Shown: positions 49,001-59,657, numbered from the stretch's first letter. The stretch is DNA of 64,000 nt from Helicoverpa zea (GCF_022581195.2 NC_061467.1:8308001-8372000), one strand, 5' to 3'. Translations and numbers: made by a program. The notes: a model not told the origin generated them from the letters alone.

Positions 49001-52000
49001 TTTTTCTGAGTTCGGATAGCGTTAAAGATATGGTTCAAAATTACCTCATTAATCTAGCTAGATAAAGTAAAATCATTAAATTAACTAAAGGTATCATCAA
49101 CCAAACGATACTATAAAAGTATCTGTAACGTTGAAACGTTAAATAAAATTCTTATCTTTATTCCAAGTTATTATTTCCTGTTTCTCGTTGGAAATTTTTA
49201 TTACAAATAGAGCTGGCTCGAGATAAGACTAGGTTACACAAAATGTACTATTTTTCACAATATAACCGATCCGGTGTTGCGTAGAAAAATTCTTGGTTAG
49301 ACTGTGTATATTGTACTTTATCCAGTACAAAGCGAGTCGTTGATTCAGATAAATGCGATAAGAGAAGGTGGGACTCACGGAAATCCCTGAATCCTGTGGG
49401 TATTCGTAGGTCGTAGCTCATACAACATGTTACGGGGATTTCATATCATTTCCTTACCACTCGTCCCTGGGGTCCGGCAGCTTTCTCCTAATCGATATCA
49501 GGTCGCTAACGTATTGGTTGAAGGCGTTCTTCTTCCATCCCTCTGAGACGGCTTGCTTCGTGTCATCGCTTATATTCTTCGGCAGAACGACTGGTTTGCC
49601 AAGTTCTCCGGGAGCGTTGTCCGAGCCAGGAGCAGCGATCACGCCTAGCCCTACGAGATGTTAACTATTAAAACGAATGACCTTTTCAAGTCGCAATTAT
49701 ATCCCAATATAATTCATTCACTCATTTTTATTGAACCCAATCATTTTTAAAGTTGAACGAGTAGAGCTGAAGTAATGCGTCGGAAAAATGGATTAAAAAA
49801 TGAATTTAGTGGTCAAAGTAATGATATTAAATTCATAATGGTTCAAATTCATAACTGGTTAGGTAAATGATAAATTACAGTATGGTAATTAATTATGGAG
49901 CATCTGCGGTTAATATGTGTAATGGCAGTGTAAATTAGTATTACAGCTGTTAGCTACAACTGTCCTCCACCAATAGATTTAAGGCATACAATCTGTTTTA
50001 TAGGCACAATTAATTACACTACATCCCCGACCATAGAAAGAAATATATTACACTAACGAATGGATAATCTACAATTAAGGGTATGGGCCATGGAGTACTA
50101 AGCAAATGGATTAATCATAAGACTTATTTTTTGTTAAACATCAATACAGCCGCAGCAATTTATCAAGAGTTTGTAAGGTGGCTTCAATTTGAAGTGTCAA
50201 GCCTTAAGCACACTCCATTCGCCCACTACTCCGTGGCAAATACTAACAAACAAAGGCCTTTAAAAATTACCTTCATTTCCCGCAAGCCGACCCATCCAAT
50301 CGACCCGCGTTGGTGCTGTGACGGACAAACGCACATTATCATGCAAAATGTCGAAATACAGGAAGCTACTAACAAACTCTAACATGCAGATCAATAAATA
50401 ACGTGAGGGGTGTAGACTATACTAAACTTACGAAGTTTCGACCTTGAAAAGATAGGTAGGTCATATTTTTCCCTAAAATGGCTACCTATTGGAGGGCCGA
50501 CGTTGGTAGTGACCTTGATAGACTGCGCAATGGGTTTTTTGATTCCTTCAATGATCGATGTCTTGAACGATCGAATGTTTTTAGTTCACATCGTGATATT
50601 CAGCCTCAAATGCAAGCAGTCGAGTAAAATAAATACTTAAGTACACAGACAGTAATAAAAATATGATAATCCCTATCTGATATTTTCTAATGATTTTCTC
50701 ATTTCTGACCATATATTGAGCTGAGACTGAGTTTCGAGTGAGAAATGTTTTGACTAAGTTCATTGACACGTATTATTATCCTAGTAAGTGATATTTTATC
50801 ATCCTAGTAAAATTACGTTAATGTGTTGCTTAGAAAATTACCTTTTATTATTTCCTTGAGCCTACTGGCCAAACTGGCTGGCATTTTCTTTCTTGCTGCG
50901 ATGAACAAACTCATATAAAAAAATCACTGAAAGGGACAAAATAAAACGTTTGTCTTGGCACTAGAAGTCGGTGGCAAAATAAACATAAGTCGACTGACCT
51001 GCAGACACCGACTTCTAGAGCCATGTCAAACGTTTTATTTTGTTAAGTCGGTTTCTACTTTTTTGTAAAAAGTTTTTTTTTTATATATTTCAGTGTTTTA
51101 ATGAAATTTTTTTATCGATTTACGATCTTCGAGAAATCGGGTAATAAAGACAAAAAAGTCCGATGAATCACTTTACTAATATATCAGTAAAGTTGTAGTG
51201 CTTTCCGAATAATCTTTGTCTCGGATAGTGTCAGTTAGTTCCGCCCGACGCCAAGAGATGTCGTTAGTAGTACCTTGTAATCATTTACTTAAAGCCTGGT
51301 GCTTAGTAATCCCCGTCACAAGGAGTTTAAGGTTCAGCACTGATTCAAGCATAGTTTTATTACAGGCTTAAGACTGAACTAACATTATGTTGTTCCTAGG
51401 GCATTGCTCTACTATCACATTGTTTTCATAAAAAGGATATGTAGATGAGAAACAAAAAAGTAATGGCAAGTCATTGTTATAATTCTCTTGGGTAAAATCC
51501 TGTTAGAAATTCAGTCTAGTATTCCGTTACGTCTATCCTCATTACCATTTGTATGGTACGTACTTGCCAAAAGACAATGCAATAGGATAGTTCTTAAGAA
51601 CATAAAGACAATACGGAAAGCAATATTTATAAATGCAAGGGGCACTAATGCCGTTATAATTTAAGCTGGATGCTGTTTCAGAATCAAAATAAATACGAAT
51701 AAAAAAAGAAGAATTCCGAGGTTCTTTCTTTCTGATCTCAAGGGAAACTCGATCTACAATTTTGATTTCTGTAGAAAGATTTCCTTATCGGAACATACCT
51801 AATAAAACGTACCCCCGTATCTACTTGGTATTCATCAGATTCAGATTTATTTATTGCGGTATTATCGTTAGCATTGTAAGTTAGTTTTGTGGGTGATACT
51901 GTGCAATATTTGTGTAAAGCTATCAATGTATCTGGTATTTCATTGACCACCTACACCAAGCAAGCTCATGCACTTCGAATGCATAAATAACACTCACCAT

Positions 52001-52229
52001 CAGATAGATTATTGCCGTAAGTCTCGCTCTTCCTTTTTGTGGATGTTGGCTTCGCCATTTTCAAGGGTTTCGCCTCCGCATCATCGTATTCGATCGCTGG
52101 TGCTACGATCGCGTTCCTTGAACCGCCATTAGTGGTCAACAAGGCAACCATAAACCATATCGCTGTCAGTATGAGCACAGCCTTTAGTATCAACGTCCGC
52201 CTTCGGAAAAACATGCTGTAGTATTTCAT
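42839..52229 (-). CDS. Pgant9: Polypeptide N-acetylgalactosaminyltransferase (PGANT9-like), nine exon positions, three alternative lectin exons
   Basis: Golgi enzyme that starts mucin-type O-glycosylation by moving GalNAc from UDP-GalNAc to Ser/Thr. Coding exons, 5' to 3' on the minus strand: 52229-51998, 49650-49458, 48923-48754, 48640-48476, 48402-47939, 47846-47664, one of 47492-47385 / 47180-47061 / 46781-46677, 45582-45454, 43003-42839 (TAG stop). All junctions have GT/AG ends and matching phases. Visible: short basic cytosolic tail, membrane anchor about residues 13-33, stem to about 85, catalytic domain about 90-465 with metal motif D246-S-H248, the WGGENLE motif at 354-360 and probable third metal ligand H382, then a ricin-type lectin domain with alpha, beta and gamma repeats (CLD or its equivalent; GNQYW, GNQLW, RQMW). 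Predicted length 602, 606 or 601 residues, normal for the family. The family is certain. PGANT9 as the paralogue is from memory of the insect protein and the alternative lectin exons. Confidence 0.95.
43962..44680. repeat. 31-bp minisatellite, about 23 copies
   Basis: Tandem units of AAGCACCAACCATCACACAC plus AAAACTCGCAT (31 bp), with two main variants ending AAAACTCGCAT or AAAACACACAT. Some units read CCCCAACCACCATACAC, and a block of roughly 91 bp made of three variants repeats at about 44159-44310. The plus strand is almost free of G, so the gene's RNA is GU-rich here (GUGUGUGAUGGUUGGUGCUU). Periodic frames such as the 127-codon one at 44077-43694 are artefacts of the repeat. Confidence 0.95.
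45190..45318 (+). mobile_element. Non-LTR retrotransposon 3' end
   Basis: Contains CGGGACTATAGAGTCCCGGA, then 'GGGAGGCGAACGTGGGGCC' and 'CACGCTGAAGCCCTTTTGAG', ending in a (TTA)n tract. I recognise this as a common lepidopteran retroelement 3' end. No coding part is present, so it is a short 5'-truncated copy, antisense to the gene whose intron it occupies. Confidence 0.6.
45454..45582 (-). CDS. Pgant9: GalNAc-T lectin beta-repeat exon
   Basis: 43 codons, phase 0: YWMYSKNGEIRRDETCLDYS then GHDVVLYPCHGAKGNQLWLY and DAH. The leading YW completes the alpha-repeat motif begun by whichever alternative exon is used. CLD and GNQLW form the beta repeat. Acceptor ATTTCAG, consensus donor GTAAGT. Confidence 0.94.
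45583..46676 (-). other. GalNAc-T intron downstream of alternative lectin exons
   Basis: About 1.1 kb between alternative exon c and the beta exon. I looked here for a fourth alpha exon (CLD ... GNQ followed by GT) and found none. A minus-strand frame ending at 46273 (…FEFEPAFTLYDLLRGEMEL) looks coding-like but has no lectin landmarks. Confidence 0.6.
46677..46781 (-). CDS. Pgant9: GalNAc-T alternative lectin-alpha exon c (acidic)
   Basis: 35 codons, phase 0 at both ends: IANPGSEMCLDSAAGPEDMK then KPVNVWPCHGEYGNQ. The CLD and GNQ landmarks align with exons a and b without forcing. Two Lys/Arg against five Asp/Glu give about -3. The acceptor GGCATCAG has a poor pyrimidine tract and the donor is GTTTGT; both look weak, as expected for a regulated exon. 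It lies nearest the shared downstream exon, across a 1.1-kb intron. Confidence 0.88.
47061..47180 (-). CDS. Pgant9: GalNAc-T alternative lectin-alpha exon b (acidic loop)
   Basis: 40 codons, phase 0 at both ends: FRNGAFSHICLDGVTVAENE then REENLPKVKVHMCHGTGGNQ. It has the same frame and position as exon a, with a loop four residues longer after CLD that is rich in Glu (AENEREEN). Net charge is about -1 by hand count. Acceptor AACTGATAG, donor GTACTC (non-consensus). It is too short for routine open-reading-frame searches and easily missed. Confidence 0.87.
47385..47492 (-). CDS. Pgant9: GalNAc-T alternative lectin-alpha exon a (basic)
   Basis: 36 codons, phase 0 at both ends: IRNVAFKKICLDSPTRKSDH then HKPVGLYPCHRQGGNQ. 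It supplies the first CLD and the GNQ half of the alpha-repeat GNQYW motif; YW comes from the next exon. By hand count it holds seven Lys/Arg and two Asp/Glu (about +5) plus three His. The acceptor is TTATACAG and the donor is a weak GTCTTC. It is the first of three interchangeable exons. Its RNRQ-like basic form resembles the usual family sequence, so it may be the ancestral or default choice (inference). Confidence 0.9.
47664..47846 (-). CDS. Pgant9: GalNAc-T exon 6: end of catalytic domain and linker
   Basis: 61 codons from VWLDDYAKYYYQRVGNDKGD to FIPGESVAHGE, covering the last catalytic helices (LGCKSFEWYLKNIYPE) and the linker to the lectin domain. Both ends are phase 0. The donor GTACGT leads into the cluster of three alternative lectin exons, so the splice choice is made directly after this exon. 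Confidence 0.95.
47939..48402 (-). CDS. Pgant9: GalNAc-T exon 5: catalytic centre with WGGENLE motif
   Basis: The longest exon (464 nt). It encodes WLEPLLDRIARSKSTVVCPV, the VGGFDWNLQFNWHPVP acceptor-side segment, SPTMAGGLFAID, and the Gal/GalNAc-transferase motif WGGENLELSF. CSHVGHIFRK supplies the likely third metal ligand (H382), and the exon ends in the flexible-loop region and RLAE. Donor GTGAGG after a complete GAG codon. Intact, with no unusual substitution seen. Confidence 0.96.
48476..48640 (-). CDS. Pgant9: GalNAc-T exon 4: DSH metal-binding motif
   Basis: Encodes HLMQQLDDYMSSLPKVRIVR and then REGLIRARLLGAR and TYLDSHCEC. The Asp-Ser-His triad (residues 246-248) is the DxH motif that binds Mn2+ and the UDP-GalNAc diphosphate. 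All catalytic residues expected here are present. Donor GTAAAA, phase 1. The acceptor follows a run of nine T and TTGCAG. Confidence 0.95.
48754..48923 (-). CDS. Pgant9: GalNAc-T exon 3: start of the GT-A fold
   Basis: Encodes CKVPGRYLKDLPQTSVVICF and then HNEAWSVLLRTVHSVLDRSP, the first beta strand and helix of the GT-A nucleotide-binding fold, ending in VDDFSDM. This is one of the most conserved parts of the family. Donor GTAAGT; acceptor ACCAG; 170 nt with phases 2 in and 1 out. Confidence 0.95.
49458..49650 (-). CDS. Pgant9: GalNAc-T exon 2: stem to catalytic domain
   Basis: Encodes GVIAAPGSDNAPGELGKPVV and then the family segment FNQYVSDLISIRRKLPDPRD just before the catalytic core. The donor is GTAAGG, splitting the W codon (TG|G). 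Two in-frame acceptors 6 nt apart are possible (exon start 49650 or 49644). The longer form adds Leu-Gly and restores the 'GLGVI' of relatives as I remember them, so it was preferred. Confidence 0.92.
49651..51997 (-). other. GalNAc-T intron 1
   Basis: 2.35-kb intron between the anchor exon and exon 2. It contains a 38-bp imperfect inverted repeat (50936-51043) and a plus-strand open frame of 99 codons at 50083-50382 with no feature I recognise. A short coding-looking minus frame at 51950-51823 does not match the phase of exon 1. Confidence 0.75.
50936..51043. repeat. Inverted repeat, 38-bp arms, in GalNAc-T intron 1
   Basis: Arms 50936-50973 and 51006-51043 match except at three positions (outer part ACAAAATAAAACGTTTG, inner part CTAGAAGTCGGTG) around a 32-bp spacer. 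Followed by TAAGTCGGTTTCTACTTTTT, common in moth repeats. Probably a small MITE. Confidence 0.7.
51998..52229 (-). CDS. Pgant9: GalNAc-T exon 1: cytosolic tail, membrane anchor and stem
   Basis: Starts at ATG 52229-52227 (MKYYSMFFRRRT...). The open frame extends upstream only through GTG ACT AGA, so this ATG is the best start. A basic stretch is followed by about 21 hydrophobic residues, the usual type II Golgi signal anchor, and then a hydrophilic stem rich in Lys, Ser and Thr. It ends ...GAT G at a consensus donor GTGAGT, phase 1. Any 5' non-coding exons lie further upstream and are not located. Confidence 0.9.
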
Positions 52230-55200
52230 TCTAGTCACAACTTATATCAAGATATAGACTGGATAAAGTTCTATGTTTATCTGATTAGCTCAATACATGT
52301 TTCAAAACTTGAATATTTTAAGTCTTATCTTCATTAAAATCTAGGATGTTTAAATCAAAAAATCTTCTTTATAGAATTTGAGCAATAATGTTTACACTAT
52401 CTATAATCACAAAAGGGTGACTAGCATAAATAATGAGATATGTCTTCGTGTTTTACGATTGTCACAAGATATGCTTCTTCGATATGACAGTTGCACTAAT
52501 GAACATTAGCTTCACATGACTTTGGTGAATGTGTTGGCTATAACTTCGCCTCAGTTTGTTTATGTTTGAACAGTTTCTTTCTCGTTTTTTGTTTCATTTC
52601 CGAGCGCTCATTGAGCATGATTTATCGTCCATATTCTTCAGCACGAGTCCTGGGAACAAAATAGTTGCTTATCAATAACACAACACGCACGCTCTATTAA
52701 GCTACGTAAATAAAATCCAAATAATTTTGATTAATGTTCTTCTCTAAGTATAGCTGTATTTATGGCAGGCGATTTTTCTCGCCAAATCCCCATCGTGGCT
52801 ACTGAAAAGGTAATTGTGTGGGAAGGCCCCTTTTAGGGACTCCCTACCTCGGATATGATTAGAAAATTCGGCTTCGCGAGTTGATTGACGTCTTGTCGAA
52901 GGCGAAAGGGCTATCTCATACGGAAGATTAGGTAGTAGGGCAGCGAAATATGAAACTTACGAGTAAATATATGTAGGGAATATTTGGAAATAACACATCG
53001 CTCTTAGAAAAATACATTAATATATACCTAGCGTACAAAAGTAAATTACCCTTCACGTATTAAGAATTAAAATGAATAGGTACCGCTTTGACGCCATTCT
53101 GGGCAACATGAAAACTTAATATAGTTCACTTGACATTGACATCATGAACCATAAAACTACACGCCTAAAACTTAAATCTATTTTTAATAGCATCTAAAGT
53201 AAGATGGTCTAATAATTCTCTGGCAAAGGAGCATTAATAAACCTCGAATAGCGAAAGTTTCGCAGCCCTACGAAGAACTAAAGATGTACAATGGGGCCCT
53301 TGGTCCGTGGTATGGGGGTAGGGTGGAAGGTGGTAGTTCCACCACGGCTGATGGATTGTTCTGCTTCGTACATTATCGGGGCTAGCTGCCAGTGCCATTT
53401 TTCAAGTGGTCACACTGCTATTTTGTAGGCCAGTACGGCAACACCCGGTGTCGCTTTTAGCGTTAAAAATTACTTTGAAATAATTCTATGTCACACTCCA
53501 GTGCATTTTAAAATGTGTTTGCAATAAATTTTATAGGAAGTGATTTAAATGAAATATCAGTAGCTGTAAAATACTTGCTTTTTTATTATCAAAATATTTT
53601 CTATAACTCCCGTCCCTTTACAATAAAAGTAGTCTATAAAATTTATTACTCCTAAATAACCCAAGGCTAAAACTGGAAGAAAAATTAACTTTCAGAGTTA
53701 ATTTTCCTTGAATTTTATATACTTACGTCTGATAGCCTTCGGTGAACCTAAAAAATCTAAACACAAAAACAACAATAATTTACTGTCGTTACAATTCGGC
53801 GAAAAGAAATATTTTTGGACAAGTAGATGGAGCCAATTTTATCCCATTATCCTTATTTTATTAACACAGAGAGAATTCCAATAAAAAATTCAATTGGTCT
53901 CACGGATTCAAGGAATGGAAATGAGCGTAAAGTATGGTTCCTTAGGTAATCTGACCTCAATTTCCATATTGCTGCACACACTTAACCCAAATTGTATTCA
54001 ACTTTTATCTTGAACTTTTTAATTAAAGCAACGAGCTTTGCATCATATTGAAATGCTACATTACCTTGCTATCTGCGATGTTCTTGCCAATCCGTAGCTG
54101 TTTCGTATCTGAAACAATCACATAAACATTTAAACTACAAGATAAAAAGATGCGTCAGTGTCGATATATTTAAAGGGAATGTCGAAATACGAGCAATAAA
54201 TTAGATAAAATCTTTACGGTCTCAAATTTAACGTAAATAGCACTAAATGGCGAAATATCCGAACATCTGAGACGTCTGCCGTAATAAATTCGAAGGAACT
54301 CCTCCCGAGGGCTTATAGCAATTTAACTGAATTGGTATAAATTCAAAATATTCACCAAGATTATTATTTTATCCGTATTCGTTTCAAATGTATTCGATTG
54401 AAATTGCATCGTGCACCTTTGATATACTGTTCAATTGCATTCCCATATTCAGATACTTTTGAGTGAGTACCCATAGTCATGCCAAATAGTTTTCCTAACA
54501 TACATAGTACATCAACAATCATAAAAATATTGAAGCAACAATTAAGCCTATCAAGGTATCCAAATTGAGTATACAAGGATCTTAAATAAAAGACAAAGCG
54601 AGCAATTTCCACAAGCACATCTGTAAATTGAGCAATCGATCTGCATTACATATGGGTTGAGCGGTCTGCTGATTGCAGTCACAAGTATATCGTTTGAATA
54701 CGCCGCGAACTACATAATACGACTTATTCATACGCATTGCAGATCCGTGCGACCAACTCCACTGTAAATAAAAAATACGCATTATGTTTTGGTAACGCTT
54801 GCGGCAGTCGCAATGTACGCAGCGTATTAAATATTAATAGTAGGAACATATTGCTCTTTATTTCAGTTAATTATGGCTATTTGAGTAACAGTGGATTAGC
54901 GTTTAGTTAATGTTAATATTTGCCATTTTAATTATGGAATAAATTAATTGCGAGAATTATATATTAATCCAAATCAATGAACACTTTTATTCAATTACGT
55001 ACATTTATGAATCCAACAAATTATGGATGAATATTTCAATATGTTAAAATATGCAATATAAAATCAGAATTGGAATTGTGGACAGAAAATATAATATAGG
55101 AAGGTACGCAGAATAAATAATTAATGTAAAACAGAGCTCTTGCAATCGCATTAGTACGATTCAAAGTTCCAATAGAAACAAAGTAGACATTAATTAAACT

Positions 55201-56100
55201 TATGATTCTGTAAGTGAAATGGAATTTGTAAAACACGTCGACCGTGTTTCCCTCAATTTGTCGGGATTGCATAGAACAATTTTAATTAAATAGTTTGAAA
55301 CGATGTCACAATGTAATAGTGCAGTGTTTCAACTAAGCATTCAGATTATTTTGCGAGAGTTTGCAAGCCGTTTTACTTGTGTTTAGAGCCACGGGACGAG
55401 CGGCGAACAACTTGCATCGGCATGCCAAAGTTGCCGTATTGAATAAATTGTGTATCGATAAAGTGCAACGGGCTAGTTCTTCTTTTTAACGATAAGTTTT
55501 CCCGCTTGGTGCGGACATTTTTATTACACTGTTTTAAAATTTAAAGCTAAAACTTTTGATAAAAATGAATTACTTGACACATTCATCGTTTAGAAATTAT
55601 TCACAAATGAAAGATAGTATCTAAAATTGAATACTCCTTAGAGCTGTAGTTTACTGTCCTCAAATAGCACCGAGAGTTGCGTGCGCGCATCCATGACCTA
55701 AGCGAACTCCGTGGCTCCCGCCCGTCGGTCACGAGTTGTATGCAACTAGCAATTTACGTCATTACTTCATTCATCATTTCACTGTGAATGCAATCATTAA
55801 TTCTGTGACCGGCTTGGGGAAATTCAATTTAAATGTGTCGTTGTGCCATACTAAAAAGATTTTGATTATAGATCTATGCTCGAGGAATATGGAGATCTAT
55901 TAAACATGGTGGTTATCTCTTTTCCAATATGCTCACAGAAAATTAACCTCTATTTTCTTACCGTACGATGAGCACGAGCCTTGGAGGACATAATATGTAC
56001 CTTCCCAAATCATTACAGTGTCATCAGGTAAAACACTTCTCCAATTGTTCAAGGAGGATGGATAATCACGCACTAGATGTATTTTTTTTAGACCTGAATA
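52230..56100. other. Upstream of GalNAc-T coding start; promoter not located
   Basis: 5' UTR exons and the promoter of the minus-strand gene should lie here or beyond. 52740-52920 and 53280-53460 are GC-richer patches that look like decayed repeats. A GC- and CG-richer stretch at about 55350-55750 is the best-looking candidate for a promoter, without a clear TATA or initiator. Minus frames at 54364-54782 and 55036-55272 have no motif I know. Confidence 0.35.
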
Positions 56101-56220
56101 TGCCTCTTTGATCACAATCCCACCCAAAACAAAAATGTGAAAGACTGCCAAGTTCGATAATATGGGAATGCTTCGCCTATAAAAGAAGTGAGATCTGAAT
56201 AAGTACCAAGTTCCATACAC
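55957..56220 (-). other. Possible unassigned coding exon
   Basis: The frame reads MYGTWYLFRSHFFYRRSIPI, then SNLAVFHIFVLGGIVIKEAY and DDTVMIWEGTYYVLQGSCSS up to a donor-like TACG|GTAAGA. Composition looks coding-like but I know no family, and the nearest downstream candidate (acceptor at about 54764) does not match its phase. Half the frame lies in the inverted repeat. May be chance. Confidence 0.15.
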
Positions 56221-56482
56221 ATACCTCAGTTAAAAATAGTTGCTTTTTAATGATGTTACTTGGCAAGTTTTCATACACCGTTATAAACCTACTAAACGCA
56301 ATGAATCAAGTATTTAATTTTCTATTAAAACTTGCCAAGTAACATCATTAAAAAGCAACTATTTTTAACTGAGGTATGTGTATGGAACTTGGTACTTATT
56401 CAGATCTCACTTCTTTTATAGGCGAAGCATTCCCATATTATCGAACTTGGCAGTCTTTCACATTTTTGTTTTGGGTGGGATT
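56116..56482. repeat. Perfect 156-bp inverted repeat, 55-bp spacer
   Basis: Arms 56116-56271 and 56327-56482 are exact reverse complements as far as I can read them, from AATCCCACCCAAAACAAAAA to TACTTGGCAAGTTTT. The sharp ends show no CG-rich or TE-like terminal motif, and the outer flanks do not look like target duplications. The left arm includes the start of a 95-codon minus frame (56220-55933), so part of that frame is duplicated head to head. Confidence 0.92.
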
Positions 56483-56689
56483 TCATTTATTTTTGTAAGG
56501 TTGTTTATTTTTATTTTTTCTTATGATGAAGTTAGTTAAAGAAATGTCTCATTTATACTATCTTTTAGATTTTTTTATATGCACTATGTTTCTTACAAAG
56601 AAATGAACTAGATTAAATAAATGGACTAGATTTACCAACTGACTGACATGACATGTTATCATATATTATGTTCGTGGATCAAAGTTACA

Positions 56690-57130
56690 CATTCGTTATT
56701 TTCGAAAGTGATTCACACTTGGCCGTTTTCAGATTTTTACTTTACTTTGACTAAATACAAACCTTTGTACCATTCGAAGATATATTATATAAATATAGAT
56801 AAATTTAGTTCGTTTTAGTTCCTTAGGGGTATAAATTTACACCGGGTATAAAACACCTTCATTATTTTGAAACCGACTCACACTTGGCCATTTTCAGATT
56901 TTTCCCTTTACCTTGACATAAAGACCTACCTCCATGCCAAATTTCAAGTCAATACGACCATTGGAAGTGGTCTAGGTTTTTGATGAGTGAGTCAGTGAAT
57001 CAGTCAGTCAGTGAGTGTATAGTAAAAATAGCTATTTTCTGACGTCAATATCTCAAGACCTACAATAGGTATATTAATGAAATTTTGTATTTTAGATAAG
57101 TGAGGGGGTCTCAACAGATACTAGAAATTT
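56690..57130 (+). repeat. Helitron-like moth repeat
   Basis: TCACACTTGGCC.TTTTCAGA occurs twice (about 56710 and 56877). Between and after are TAAATTTACACCGGGTATAA, GACCTACCTCCATGCCAAAT, TTCAAGTCAATACGACCATT and a run of GTCAGTGA-type units near 56983-57018. I recognise this order as an abundant lepidopteran non-autonomous element, probably Helitron-related. Confidence 0.6.
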
Positions 57131-59643
57131 GATATGCATAAATAAAATAGATTTTGAGTTACAGGGGGGTCGAATTTGGCCCGAAATGGTTCGTGTAATA
57201 TAACCCACGGCCGGTGTGTCGCTTTTTTTGCTCGAACTTGGCGGACACACTGCCGTGTGTCTAGATTCACAATCCGGAGTCGAACTCTTGGATCTTGTGT
57301 CTTGTCCATTTCTTCAATTTTCGTCCACTTTCACATTTTCCACTTCAATAAGGTCATAACGAACTTTCTGACTGTATAACATTATAACTATCTCTTAAAA
57401 ACACTATAGTTTTCAAAACACACAGAAAATATCCTCCACCAGATCTAGCCATCTTCGAAACGACGTTCGTTGTATACATCCAGACCAAGTTATGACACCT
57501 AATGGCATTTGAACTGTTTATTGCCAATCATACACGGCCATTAAATTAAACAGTATTTAAGAAACGAAGAAAATAAGAAATGCAATCAACTTTCTGAGAA
57601 TGGTCAATTTACGACTAAAACTTGCATACTAACATTGTTTTACCTAAAAATACTCAACAAACAAAAAGTTCGGTGGGCACATAATTGTGCCAATAATGTT
57701 GTGGGAGAAAGATTAAAACGTAATCAAAATCAATGAAGCCCACGTGATTAATATATTAAGTTAACCTTTACAAAGATTCTGGGAAACTGGGATAAATTTA
57801 GAAATCAGGTATTTGGTTACTAATGATGAAGATTTTTTCCGTAGAAATGAAAATTTTGCCGTAAACGGACCTTTACGCTTAATTGATGACGCAGTCAAAC
57901 AGGACAAACTCTTAAATAAAGGTAATTAATTCATTCCAGAACTTTTAGGGAAACCGATAACGCCTACATAAAAAAACTTATTGTTGGTAACAAGACAAGC
58001 AGAATAGATATTTTCGTAATAAAGATCAGTCTTGATAATAATCCAATTACTTTATCTCGAAGGAGAAAGATACATTAAAAACGTACCTACGTCAGGAGCG
58101 AAATCGGTAGATATCTCGACTAAAACGAAGATAAAACGACCTAATTTGGCAAACCCTCTCGAGGATTAATTTTCCTTTTTATCGAAGTCGATGGAACCCA
58201 CTGAGTGGATGACGTGGTCCTGGACGTAGCTATTTTGAAAATTTCGAAATTTGGCTTCGAAAATTCAACGCTGTTTATTTCACGGGAATAATGACTACGA
58301 GCTGTTGTTTCTAAAACAGAAGAAAAGATTTTATTCAGGTGCTTAAAAGCGATGGAATAGACTTTGGTGCAGTTTTCGTAACACACACTCAACATTCGTT
58401 TCATCTTTACGAGGTATTAAAACTTTGGTGTCGTTCTGGCCCTCCTTACAGAGAGAGGAAAATAAAATTATGACCGATAAAATTTAACGAAAAAACTTTT
58501 TGTAATAAACGAAAAAGATATAAATAAGGTGTCTTTACTCCGCCCATAACAATTTTGATAGGAGTGACGGTGACACGTATTTCAGTGGCAACTTTTGCGA
58601 AAATGTTTTTTGTAAACTTACTTTTTATATTGGAATTGGCTCCTGAGATAAGGATAATATTAAATCCGTACCTAGGAAGCAATTTTTGAGTCGGACGTAT
58701 TTCCCAGAAGCGATTATAAAAGTGCCAAAATTGTTAATAGTGACATATCATGTTAGCACGAATTTGGAACGGTTTCAGATTTGAATTCTGAATTGAAACT
58801 CTTCATTTCGAAACGGCTTTTTCCTGAAAAATGGCACTGGGATATGGAATTTTGGAACAATTACTGCATTCGAGATCCAAATTTGAGGAATGTATGGCAT
58901 TGCCAAAATTGAATTGTATGCACCAGTTGGTAATAGTCTTTTTTAGGATACCATTTTTCAATGCTGCTACATCGAAGCAAATGGGACTACCTATGCTTTC
59001 TCGAATTAGTCTACACAATAAATTTCAAAGCCCCAACATATAAGAAAATCATCAAAGCAAGCACGTATAAGATTACATGCGCACCGCACAATGTGCAGGA
59101 TCGACACCGGCCAGGGGTCAGTGACCTCCCCCCACTAATCCCCGCCACCCTTAGAGTCCTGCTAATGACATTTGCGAGGTTTTAAAGCTACACAACCATC
59201 AGGCCTGGGATTGCGATTAAGTGCCTTTTTTTCTATTACTGTGTATGGCATTAACATTGAATTGTTGAAGAAAACTGTACTTACAACGTGCGTTTTAGCT
59301 TTCAAAGAATTTTTTGCTTTCAATTTTTGCACCTTTTTCTTCAACTCCCTAAAAATAATGGTAGTGAACCTTATAACAAAACAATAGTAGTGATAACATG
59401 TAGGTAGTTAAAGTGAAGACAGAAATTAACAAAACTGTCTGTCTTCTACGCGGGATGAAGATTATTTAGGCTTACACCTGCCACATCGTTGCAATTTTAA
59501 ACATAAATAATCCAAAAATTATATTAAAACAAATGAGCCTTTTTACCATACGTAATAATTAATGAAAGACTGCGCATAATATCGTTAAGTGCACGATAAT
59601 AACAATGACACTTTGTCATTTTTGTGCAATTACTTTCCGCCAG
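57131..59643. other. Intergenic, no gene recognised
   Basis: A GC-richer patch at 57170-57310 probably continues the preceding repeat. Frames at 57121-57379, 58141-58404, 58446-58682 and 58803-59387 carry no motif. Confidence 0.4.
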
Positions 59644-59657
59644 CATTAATTATCCAC

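Noticed and set aside
54364..54782. Minus frames with an acceptor-like TTTACAG at about 54765
   Set aside because: Two different frames, each short, no family motif, and phases do not match the candidate exon at 55957-56220.
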